This document shows positions 55,019 to 64,000 of a stretch of DNA of 64,000 bases, one piece after another. Under the pieces are notes generated by a model, which was not told the DNA's origin, ran no database searches, and was given only the letters and a program-made list of their open reading frames with translations. The translations under genes were made by a program, and so were the position numbers. The stretch is from contig NC_080079.1 of assembly GCF_949987535.1 (NCBI RefSeq), forward strand, positions 5,770,001 through 5,834,000. The letters are read 5' to 3'. The stretch is from Balaenoptera acutorostrata (taxonomy: Eukaryota > Chordata > Mammalia > Artiodactyla > Balaenopteridae). Numbering within the stretch: the first letter of the stretch is position 1; the number at the start of each line of letters is the position of its first letter.

Positions 55019-56180
55019 TGAAATCCTCCCAAGTCCCAGCTTATGTTCCACCTCCTGTCTGAACAAATGCCAGCTGGATGCATGGCTCTCCGGGAGACTG
55101 AGTGGGACGGATGCAGTCATATTTGAATGATTCCTTGGTGTGCCTCACCTGCCACCTGGGTGAGCTCTGCTAACCTTTCCCCTAGGACAGCTAGACGTGG
55201 GTCACCTACTGCTTGATGGGGGAGGACCACTGCAGAAATAGAAGCATAGATGGTGGCAAATGCTTGATTATTAAGTTTAATAGCCATTGGTTTAAGTGTG
55301 AGGCAGACAGATTTGAATGCGTATTTACAGAGCTAGTTTATTCCACCCCCAGAAGAGATAAAACACTCACAGCCTCGGGAGGAGGATTCAGTCAGACAAG
55401 AATGGCAGAGGATCAAGAGATTAGCGGCTTCAGGCTGACCACAAGCACCAGCAGTGCGGGGGCTTATGTATCTATTGTCCAGCAGAAACATGCTCATTTA
55501 TGCCCTGAGACATTGCTCAGCCCCACATCTAGCCATCCCAGAGGATAATCCCCTGTCCAATGGTCCAGGTCACTCAGAAGTCCCCTATCACTGATGCTAA
55601 GATCTCAGACACCAATAAAGGCGGTGGTGCCCTGATGGGAGGTGCCCAGCACATGGTCAAGTCAGAACCAGACGAAAACTGGGGATTCCATGAAGCTACA
55701 ACAAGATATACATGGGATATACCTAAAGTTTAATCTTGACATTATTTGGACTTTCCTCTGCTTCTCTACTCTCATAATGCCTTTCCCTTCTCTTATGGGA
55801 AATACAGTGATCTGAGTAGAAACTGTGTCTCTCCCAGTGGAGAGAGATCATATCTTATTCATCTCTGAGTCTTCACAATGACTTATATTCATAGGTACTG
55901 AAAAAAGATGTTTGCTGAATAACTGAAAGAAATCTTAAGGAGATTTCATTAGAGAATAAAATGTAAGGAAATTAAAAGTATGAGTCATATCAGATCATTG
56001 TATTTAGACTTATACTTTTATAGTTTTGCTTCAAATGCATCTTCTTTCAATAATAGTTACTGAAGTCATATTATGAAATATTACTAATAAGTATAATAAC
56101 TTGTCTTAGATATGATTTCAGGTCTACATTTCATCTAACAGAAGAGATGTACTTTGCTGGTTTAGGGTACTCCCGTTACA
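55019..56180. other. Unique DNA
   Basis: No gene recognised. The 111-codon frame at 55213-55548 has no known domain. Confidence 0.35.
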
Positions 56181-56184
56181 TCTA

Positions 56185-56645
56185 AGGTAATTTGTGATAG
56201 ATTGCTGCAGAAATTGCCTCCAATGAGTCATGCCTTCTAATAGCCATGCCCTTAGGTAGCTCCTCCCAGCTGACTCTGGGCTGGGACATGTGACTTGCTT
56301 TGGCCAAAGGGGTATCAGGGGCTGCAACGCAAGCAGAAACTAGAAAAGTCCTTGTAAGGCAGGGCTGATCCCCTCCAGTTTCTGGGAACCTTTGTGCCTC
56401 CATGTGGATAAACTCAGGCCAGCCTCCTGGAGGATGAGAGAGCACATGGAGGGAGCCCCAGGGTCCCAGGTGAGAACCCAGACATGTCAGTGAGGCCCTT
56501 CTAGACAGTCTAGCCTCAGCCAGCTGGACTGGAACAGAATCAGCCTCCAGCCGGTGCACAAAATCATGAGAAATAATAAATACATATTGCTTTAGGACTT
56601 CATTATGTTGTAAGGGCCAACTGATACACAACTGAGCCCAGAAGC
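56185..56645 (+). mobile_element. ERVL-MaLR (MLT1-like) LTR relic
   Basis: 'gggacatgtgacttgctttggccaaagggg', 'gcaacgcaagcagaaactagaaaag', 'ggatgagagagcacatggagg' and 'cacaaaatcatgagaaataataaatacatattg' then 'gggccaactgatacac' are in the order of mammalian MaLR LTRs, with the AATAAA signal near 56574. Solo LTR, no internal genes. Confidence 0.65.
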
Positions 56646-58139
56646 TGGTGTAGAAAAAGTATTTCTGCTGCCATATTTCACAGATGATCTCAGATATTAT
56701 CAAAGTATGTAAATCTATTCAACAGAAGCTAATGCCACTCCTCTTTCTGGTCCTATGTCACGTTCTGAGGAACGATGCCCTTTGGGGCCAATACTCCTCT
56801 CTGTTGACTGCAGGTCCTGAGCCTTCGCTGGTGTTAAAAGGCTGACCTGAGGATAGAAAACCATGGAAGGGTCTTAGCCTTGGCCTGGGACCCACCTTCA
56901 GAATGGGATAACTGGTTTTCTCATCTAAATTCCCAGTATCCCACACCCACACCCGCATGACACCCTCAATCCACAGACATGGGAAGGGCAGGGGTTATCT
57001 GGAACCGATAGTTCAGTTTAAGGATTGAACGGAAGGCGTTACAGGCCCTATAGACTTCCGCTGCCTCTCTCTAGCCCTGAGTCCTGTGCTTGTTCTTGAC
57101 CTTGCGATGTTCTTTGGAGGTGATCACCGCATTTTATGAATGTTTTTATTCGCTTTATACATGGTGACCAGACACCTCAACTCTTGTCCTATCCCAATGA
57201 CCTTGAGTAAGTAGTTCAATTTCTGTAAACTTCTCTGTAAAGTGGGGACAATAAGACCTTACTTCCTCGAATGTGGGCAGGTAGAGTCACAGGAGCTCAG
57301 GGCAGAGACCTCTATGGTCCTACTCAGCTTTCTCTCTGTCCCTAAAAACTTCAGATTGTACCCACTCTTGAACCTGCTTCACAACTACGTTGACTTTTCT
57401 CTGTATCCTGCTGCTGCTTTTGGGACCCACCACACGAGGAGATTACGTGTGTGAAGAGACCATATAATCCGCTCTTACAGCATACAGAACCTAGGCCTTT
57501 AAGGAGGGAGAGTGGTGCCAACTGCAGGAGTTCACGGTGTCTCGACCGCCTTTTGGGGGGGAGCACTGATGACCAAGTGGTAGATGCCAGGCAATCTGAA
57601 GCTTCTCATGGGGTCTCTCATGTTCCGTTCAGATGTAAAACGCTGAACACCTGGGTTCATGCACAGACTAGAAGTTCATATCCAGAGAGATGCGTTCCCT
57701 GGCCGCCCTTCAATCTTTACTTGAAGGTCACGTACTTGTGAATTTGATTTGTCCTGATGGAGAAGTTACTGGTTTCTTCTTTAAAACAAGACCTGGCCAG
57801 AGTTAGTTTGTCTACAGTGATTTAAAGCGGGGGAAAGCTTTGTGGGGAACTTGACTTTTAAGTTGCTTTATATAATTTTTCAGATTTGAATTAGTCATTG
57901 CAAACTTTTGTGTAAGTGGATTGATGTTCACCTGTAGCTTTGGCCTTTGGACCTCATATAACTTGCGGCAAAGTATAGATAAGGCCAGTACCCACTGATA
58001 TCCTCTGTACAAATAGTAAGGAGTATTTGCCTCCCTTTCAAGGTATAAAGAATATACTCTTTGAATATTAATAATAATAAAGATGCGTGAAATCCCGTAT
58101 TTGATATGCCCCATCAGATACCAGTCCCAGAATTCAAGG
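56646..58139. other. Unique DNA
   Basis: No gene recognised. The 96-codon frame at 57451-57741 and the 100-codon frame at 57812-58114 have no known motif. Confidence 0.35.
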
Positions 58140-58360
58140 CTAATTCTGCTTTAGTATGTGATACACTACTGCTGCTTCAAGGATGACTTTTTTCTCCTAA
58201 AAAATGTTGGTTAACATTTCTAGCATGCTGGAAGCTGAAAAGTGTTAATTGACTGCTAATTATGAATAGCACATAGGCAGCACATTCTTTCTTTTGGAAA
58301 TGCATAAATGTCGGCAATCCTTCATAGAGGAGTTTCCAGAAAGAGATCATTTTATATTTT
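58140..58360. other. Possible conserved non-coding element
   Basis: Repeat-free AT-rich block with 'gtgttaattgactgctaattatgaatagc' and 'aaatgcataaatg' (homeodomain- and POU-like words). Candidate only. Confidence 0.22.
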
Positions 58361-58735
58361 AAGTATTTCTCATCTCAGACATTGAGGTTTGGGTAGTTGG
58401 ACCCAAGGAGTGAAAAGAATAGTTTAAATGTTCTTGAATTGATTGGAAAACATGGTTGTCCATCTGCAAGGTCTTGAGATCTAATTTTTGGCATTTCTAC
58501 ATCAAAATACACACCCATCCAGCTTTTCTCTGGCATCCCTAAGAACTCTGAGCTTTTTTGGATGACTGGAAAAATGGGCTCTGAGCATGTGTGTCATGGG
58601 GTTCTTAAAGGGAGGCATCTGGAGACAAAGCCCCTCTGATTGATGTTTCTCACAGGTGGTGATATGTATGGCCCTTTGTCTTTCCTCTTCCATGCTGTCC
58701 ATTGGAACTTTCTACAGTGATGGAAAAGTGTTACA
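58361..58735. other. Unique DNA
   Basis: Nothing recognised. Confidence 0.35.
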
Positions 58736-58880
58736 TCTGCTCTGTCCAGTGTGGTAGCCACTAGCCACAGGTGGCTACTGAGCACTTGAAGAGTGACTGG
58801 TGTGACAGATTTCATTTCACTTTAATTAATTTAAATTTGAATAGCCACCTAAGGTTAGTGGTTAACACATTGGACAGGAG
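58736..58880. mobile_element. DNA-transposon relic, palindromic
   Basis: 'ggtagccactagccacaggtggctactgagcacttgaag' ... 'aattaatttaaatttgaatagccacctaaggttagtggttaacacattggacag' is a known partly palindromic mammalian repeat with ends of type 'ctgtccaatatggtagccactagcc'. I am unsure of the family name, but the class is probably hAT-like. Confidence 0.5.
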
Positions 58881-59114
58881 GCCTCTGTGCTCTAGAGCTT
58901 GTAGAATTCATGCGTTTGTGGAATTTATCTGGACTCTTGATTTGCTACGTGGGGCCACATCTACTCAGCACCCTCAGAGCTTGGACAGAGCTCCAGAAAT
59001 TGTGAGGTACCGGGGAATCAGTTCTAGAATAATCCCTTATACGTGTGGTCACTTCAGTGGGGAGCCCAGATAGCTGATTGAAGCCACCTTCCACAAAAAT
59101 CCCCTCTCCTGGAA
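58881..59114. other. Unique DNA
   Basis: Nothing recognised. Confidence 0.3.
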
Positions 59115-59657
59115 ATATTTAAGAGTGAGTATAGGGCTATCATAAAAAAGACAGGTGTAGAGGAATTGGAATCCTTGTACATTGGTGGTGGGAATGTAAA
59201 ATGGTTTAGTTGCTTTAGAAAACAGTCTGGCATTTCCTCAAAAGGTTAAACATAGAGTTACTGTATGACCCAGCAATCCCACCCAAGAGAAATGGAAACA
59301 TATGTCCACATAAAGCTTGGACACAAATGTTCACAGCAGCATTATTCATAATAGCCAGAAAGTGGAAACAACACAAATGTCCATCAACTGATGAATGAAT
59401 CAATAAAATGTGGTGTATCCATACAGTGGAATATTATCTCGCAATAAAAAGAAATGAAGTACTGAGACATGCTACAGCCTGGATGAGTCTTGAAAATATT
59501 ATGCTTAATGAAAGAAGCCATCACAAAGGACCACATATTGTATTATTTGATTTATATGAAATTTCCGGAATTGGCAAATTTATAGACAGTGGTTGCCTAG
59601 GGCTGGGGTGTTGGAGGGCAAGAGGGAATGACTGCTAATGGGTGTGGAGTTTCTTTT
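59115..59657 (+). mobile_element. Old L1 3' end, left part
   Basis: Plus-strand ORF2 end: 'acattggtggtgggaatgta', 'gttcacagcagcattattca', 'gtggtgtatccatacagtgg', 'cagtggttgcctagggctgg'. Interrupted by a SINE. Confidence 0.85.
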
Positions 59658-59945
59658 CCTTTTCTTTTTTAAAAATTAATTAATTAATTGATTATTTTGG
59701 CTGCGTTGGGTCTTCGTTGCTGTGTGGACTTTAGTTGTGGCGAGCTGGGGCTATTCTTTGTTGCAGTGCACTGCGGTGGCTTCTCTTGTTGCAGAGCACG
59801 GGCTCTAGGGGCGCGAGCTTCAGTAGTTGTGGCGCACGGGCTTAGTTGCTCCGCGGCATGTGGGATCTTCCCGGACCAGGGCTCGAACCCGTGTCCCCTG
59901 CATTGGCAGTCAGATTCTTAACCACTGCACCACCAGGGAAGTCCT
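59658..59945 (-). mobile_element. tRNA-derived SINE, CHR-2 type, nested in L1
   Basis: Minus-strand SINE ('ttttggctgcgttgggtctt' to 'gcaccaccagggaagtcc'), with B box GGTTCGAGCCC in its sense near 59884. Target duplication GGGTGTGGAGTTTCTTT (59640-59656) and GGGTATGGAGTTTCTTT (59946-59962), one mismatch. Confidence 0.93.
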
Positions 59946-60110
59946 GGGTATGGAGTTTCTTTCTGGGGTAATGAAAAAGTTCTAAAATTGATCATGGAGA
60001 TGGGTGAACAACTCTGTAAATATACTAAAAAAAACATTGATTTGTATACTTTCCATGGGTAATTTTACTGTATGTGAATTATATCTTAATCAAGTCATGT
60101 TAAAAAACCA
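59946..60110 (+). mobile_element. Old L1 3' end, right part
   Basis: Resumes: 'ctggggtaatgaaaaagttctaaaattgatcatgg', 'ctctgtaaatatactaaaa', ending A-rich. Confidence 0.8.
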
Positions 60111-60424
60111 TAAATGAAATTAAAAGGCAAATAGGAGAAAAAAAGAAAGAAAAAACCCCAGAACAGATACAGAGAATTCCACCTATTCCCCAGTCACAAG
60201 AACATGTGTGGAGTGTGGAGTCCTACCTGAGATTTCCAGATGGGGCTTCATTTGAGCTCTCCTCTCTGCTTACTTGTTATGAGTCTGTTTTTCATTTATT
60301 AACTGTGGGTGGGTAGAGGTGTAATTATTGGATTAAAATAATGACTACGAGAGTCAATTAAAGCATTCTAAAGTGTTTTAAAGCATTTTATTTAATATGT
60401 GGACAGAATGAAAATGGAAATTCA
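60111..60424. other. Unique DNA
   Basis: Nothing recognised. Confidence 0.35.
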
Positions 60425-60540
60425 TTTATCATTCACTTATCCAACAAATATTTAATAAGTGCCTACTAGGTGCCTGGGATGCTTCTCAACCCTGGAGGGT
60501 AGCAGTGAACAGGACAGAAGTGGCCCCTGCCCTCCCCAGG
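60425..60540 (-). mobile_element. L2 LINE 3' end
   Basis: 'cattcacttatccaacaaatatttaataagtgcctactaggtgcctgggatgcttctcaaccctggagg' is antisense L2 3' end. Confidence 0.55.
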
Positions 60541-60967
60541 GCCATCCGTGCCTGAGGGCCATCCATGCCAAGACGTTGGGTTGGACCTGTTCTAGTCCGT
60601 TGGTCAGGGGCCTGGAAGGAGAGAGAGACCATGTTCCATTTGGGTAATTTTAGGAGAGTTTTAAAAAGGGGCCACTTACAAGATGTGGCAGGGATGGCGC
60701 AGAACCCTACGACTAGTATCAGCAGCTCTTTCCAGTCCCACCAGAGGTGGTGAATCGAGGCTGGATTACAGGTGGTAGAGCATGGGAGGCTGGGAAGAGA
60801 GAAAGAGCTGCCTACAGGAAGTAGACTCACCAGCCCATAGAGGGCCCAGGAGGAGGAGCCAGGGGAGTAAACCCCCTGTCTTCTCTTCTTCCTGTGTCCT
60901 ACCTCTAGCCTCCTTCGGGAGCCCTGTCACTGTGATCCGTGCAGGTCAGCCGGCCAGGGCCAAGCAC
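60541..60967. other. Unique DNA
   Basis: No gene recognised. Confidence 0.35.
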
Positions 60968-61219
60968 AGGTGGAGAAGGGCGCAGTGGCTCTGGAGAGGT
61001 GGATGGGGGATGTGCAGGACAGGAGGACACAGGTGGAGAAGGGCGCAGTGGCTCTGGAGAGGTGGATGGGGGATGTGCAGGACAGGAGGACACAGGTGGA
61101 GAAGGGCGCAGTGGCTCTGGAGAGGTGGATGGGGGATGTGCAGGACAGGAGGACACAGGTGGAGAAGGGCACAGTGGCTCTGGAGAGGTGGATGGGGGAT
61201 GTGCAGGACAGGAGGACAC
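60968..61219. repeat. Minisatellite, 4 x 63 bp
   Basis: Four units of exactly 63 bp starting at 60968, 61031, 61094 and 61157, each beginning AGGTGGAGAAGGGC. Only the fourth unit differs visibly (CACAGTGG for CGCAGTGG). Since 63 is a multiple of three and the unit has no stop in several frames, frames of 85-173 codons run through it on both strands. I do not regard these as genes. Confidence 0.96.
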
Positions 61220-62286
61220 AGGGCTGAGAAAGATGCACTGGTTTCATCAAAAACATTGTTAGGAGAAATGGGAGACGTTGGTTTTGTTTTATACAAGTAT
61301 TGACATATAGTGGTGTATAGTGAAGAATACAATGACTGCTAGTAGAGTTTGGTGCCCCTGCTTTGGTTCTTGTTAAGGTGTTAGCTGTTTTACCGACCAT
61401 TACTTTTGTACCTTCCGTGCAAATGTCAACTCACTGGGGAAGGCAAATAATACCTTGGTAATTTTATAGAAATAATTTTGACCCAGTGGAGCTCTGAAAG
61501 GATCACGGGGGTCCCCATACTTGAAGAATCGCAATTTTAAAAGATGCTCACTTTTAAAAGCTTCCCCTTTAAGCCTTCTAGGTCATTGCCTTGACTATTA
61601 CGATGGCTATTGTCCCTGGTCGTTTTCTTCATTGCATAATTGAACATGGGGTTTGGCAGTGAAATCCAGGAGCTGTATTGCTTCCTCCACGTCCAGCAGG
61701 TTCATCATGGAAATGCAGGGATATTCTCCTGCATTTGTGCAAATCTTCCAAAAATAGTCACCCCAGCCAAGACAGCTACATGACTGAAATGATCAAAACT
61801 GATTCAATCAAGAGCTGAGAAGTTCTTGGTTCTGCTTCCATCCACGTCCTACTCCTGAATCCTAGAAGGATTATTATGCTGCTAATCTGTATCCTAACAG
61901 CAAATCATTAGAACCCCTCAGTGTTTCTTGGAAGCAGACTGCAGCAGATGGAATGCTAGACTTTTTTGTTTTTCTGGCTGTAAAGTTACCTGATTTTACT
62001 TACCAAGAAAGTTGATATTGGGCAGTTCACTCCAGAATATCCTTCAGGAATAGCGTGGATGACCTGTAGCATCTTCACGTTATTCAAAGAGAAAGAAAGA
62101 TGCGATAGTCACCAACCAACCTGAGGCAGCCCAGCAGCCACTGGAAGAACCAGACTGACCCATGGTGTCATGGCAATGGGCCAAGCTTGTTTTCTCCCCC
62201 AAGTGTTTTAAAACCAAAATCGTTTCTCACACTGATTATAACCTACAAGAGTGAGATTATCCATCTTTTTAATATCATTTCATGTC
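61220..62286. other. Unique DNA
   Basis: No gene or named repeat recognised. Confidence 0.4.
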
Positions 62287-62303
62287 TCAAAGGACATTCT
62301 TTT

Positions 62304-62463
62304 TTTTAGAAACATTGAAGTATAGTTGATTTACAATGCTGTGTTAGTTTCAGGTGTACAGAAAGATGATTCAGTTATATGTATATATATATTCTTTTTC
62401 AGATTCTTTTCCCTTATAGGTTATTACAAAATATCGAGTATAGTTCTCTGTGCTATACAGTAG
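62304..62463 (-). mobile_element. L1 3' end (160 bp)
   Basis: 'gaagtatagttgatttacaatg' to 'gttctctgtgctatacagta', minus strand. Exact 17-bp target duplication TCAAAGGACATTCTTTT at 62287-62303 and 62464-62480. Contains a short TA-rich stretch at the same 3' UTR position as the larger microsatellites. Confidence 0.93.
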
Positions 62464-62784
62464 TCAAAGGACATTCTTTTAATCATAACAGTAATACAAT
62501 CCCTGATGGGCATTCTCCTGTCTTGAAAGTTGTTTTACGTACTGCGGGCAGAACTCTTGGGAATCCCTGGGCCCCCAGGGTGTGGTGGGATAGTGTTGAC
62601 ATACTCTAACCCCGAAGTGCATTGCCTCTGAATTGCTGCTCTGTAGTTTGAATTATTTCTTCCATTTAATTTCAAGGCTACTATTCAGGTCTCAACAGTG
62701 ACCACCCTCTACTTCAATTCATAGATGGAATTTTAAAATTTAGTTAGAGAAAGTGATTTAAAAAATCCTGTAATTGAATTTCAT

Positions 62785-62827
62785 TATTATTATTAGTAGT
62801 AGTAGTAGTAGCAGTAGTAATAGTAGT
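62785..62827. repeat. (TAT)n-(TAG)n trinucleotide repeat
   Basis: ATT units change to AGT units with a few interruptions. Confidence 0.9.
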
Positions 62828-64000
62828 GCTTTTTAGAAGTTTTCCTTTGTTTCCTCTAGTCGCTCTGTTTCATCAGGGGCCACCTTTTCTGGGTTTCTGG
62901 TGGTTCTTCCACTCTTGGGCTGTCAGGTCCCCTAATCCCAGGCCCTAGTCCTTTTTAGGCTCTGGGTCCAGTTGCAGAGGCAGCGATGTCACACCTGGCA
63001 GGATGCTCCGCCTGCATCTCTAAGAGCAGGTGTAGTCAAGGCATCCGCGGGAAACCAGGAGACCTCGGGGCTACGAAGGCTCCGGGACCAGGGGTTGGGG
63101 GGATACAGCCCATCTTTACCCCCTCCTGTATGTTCTCCCAGGACCACTTACACAGCCTCTTCCCACCAGGGGCCCAGAGGTCACCACGGGATGGCTATTT
63201 GGCAGGACCAGGGGGACTTCCCCGGGGTCCTCTACAACCAGCCCCCAGAGGGAAGCGAGTCCCCCATGGTACCCCTCAGGGCCAGCCCTGCCCACTCCCC
63301 ACTGGCCCAGTGGCTGCGCCTCTCAGAAGAGGGACCTGGGCTGACACTGGGGGTGGGAGAGGAGAGCACAGGAGTCAGAGAAATCCATCCCCACCTCCTC
63401 ATTGCCTCTGGTTTGGCTCTCGGACGTGCGTGCTCCTTTGGAGGTGATTACAGTCATCCATATTCATGACTTGTTGGTCCACATCCTGTCTCTACTTAGA
63501 ATAAATATGAAGCCGTTTTTCAGAATGAAGTTTCATGGTTTTATTTTTCCCCGTCTTAGTTATAAGGTTAAAAATGGCCATTAAGTGATCAGCGTGACTG
63601 AAGACACCAGGTAACATTCATTTGAAAAGCGAGTTCTTTTTCATGTGTGCAATCCATTTTATTATAAAATATCTTTCCCAGCTAGTTTGCCTTTTTTTTC
63701 TGTGCTTTCCTGGTGTGGCACCAGATCAAAAGTGTACGCTGGGGTGAAATGTCTACGTTTTATGTGGGAGCTACGTGACCAAATCCCAAGATCCGATACT
63801 GGAAAAATATGCATACCTCTTGTGCCCTATTATGAAAATGCGCCTTATCTTACCTGATTAAACTGTCAGCTCTTATTAAAATGGATCCATGTAGCTAAAG
63901 AAATTCAAGCTTGGTGGGCCTTGCAGAGAAGCATAGATAAATTGTTACCGCAGTAAAATCTGTGTCTATTATCAGAACTTCAGCCTTTCCGACCCTTGGG
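62828..64000. other. Unique DNA
   Basis: 62940-63460 is GC-rich and holds two overlapping plus-strand frames (165 and 153 codons) that share sequence in different phases. Neither has a known domain or splice signals I can support. 63460-64000 is AT-rich and unique. Confidence 0.4.

Noticed and set aside
60782..61400. Repeat protein gene on either strand over the 63-bp array
   Set aside because: Frames exist on both strands and in several phases only because the unit length is a multiple of three and lacks stops. There is no domain or splice context.
62972..63469. Two overlapping plus-strand frames of 165 and 153 codons
   Set aside because: They use the same DNA in different phases in a GC-rich stretch, and neither shows a known motif or exon boundaries.
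1..64000. Host gene exons, operons or bacterial features
   Set aside because: Repeat content is mammalian throughout. I found no convincing exon with splice sites and no prokaryotic gene organisation.

Overview
The window is mammalian nuclear DNA, most likely from a cetacean (whale or dolphin). It carries several copies of the tRNA-derived SINEs known from cetaceans, hippos and ruminants (CHR type), a recent L1 lineage with its ORFs preserved, and older L1, L2, MIR, MER5 and LTR relics. I see none of the BovB or Bov-tA elements that fill ruminant genomes. No host protein-coding exon, rRNA, functional tRNA or CRISPR array could be recognised. The window reads as intergenic or deep intronic sequence, and the only intact genes are the two ORFs of one L1.

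Layout. 1-14731: unique DNA with MIR and L2 relics, an old plus-strand L1 (about 3505-5005) with a younger L1 3' end nested in it, four further L1 3' ends, and a tandem pair of retroviral-type LTRs (about 12037-12960). 14747-19788: a minus-strand L1 with a 15-bp target-site duplication (TSD), truncated just upstream of ORF1 and frameshifted in both ORFs. 19804-29968: unique DNA, an L1 3' end, three CHR-type SINEs with TSDs, and an L1 insertion whose body is inverted relative to its poly(A) tail. 29987-39213: one 9.2-kb minus-strand insertion bounded by an exact 18-bp TSD. It holds a full-length L1 (5' UTR, 301-residue ORF1, 1272-residue ORF2, long 3' UTR) plus about 2.3 kb of non-L1 DNA between the L1's own poly(A) and a second, terminal poly(A). 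This is the structure of a 3' transduction. 39232-64000: L2, MIR, MER5A and MLT1-like relics, more L1 3' ends, two plus-strand tRNA SINEs, a nested SINE in an old L1, two minisatellites (6 x 70 bp at 54471-54890; 4 x 63 bp at 60968-61219) and unique DNA.

How it works together. The full-length L1 encodes the RNA-binding chaperone (ORF1p) and the endonuclease/reverse transcriptase (ORF2p). That machinery is known to mobilise L1 RNA in cis and tRNA SINEs in trans, which explains the TSD-flanked, A-tailed insertions throughout the window. The strongest observation is the 29987-39213 unit: an apparently coding-competent L1 that carried more than 2 kb of its former neighbourhood to this locus.
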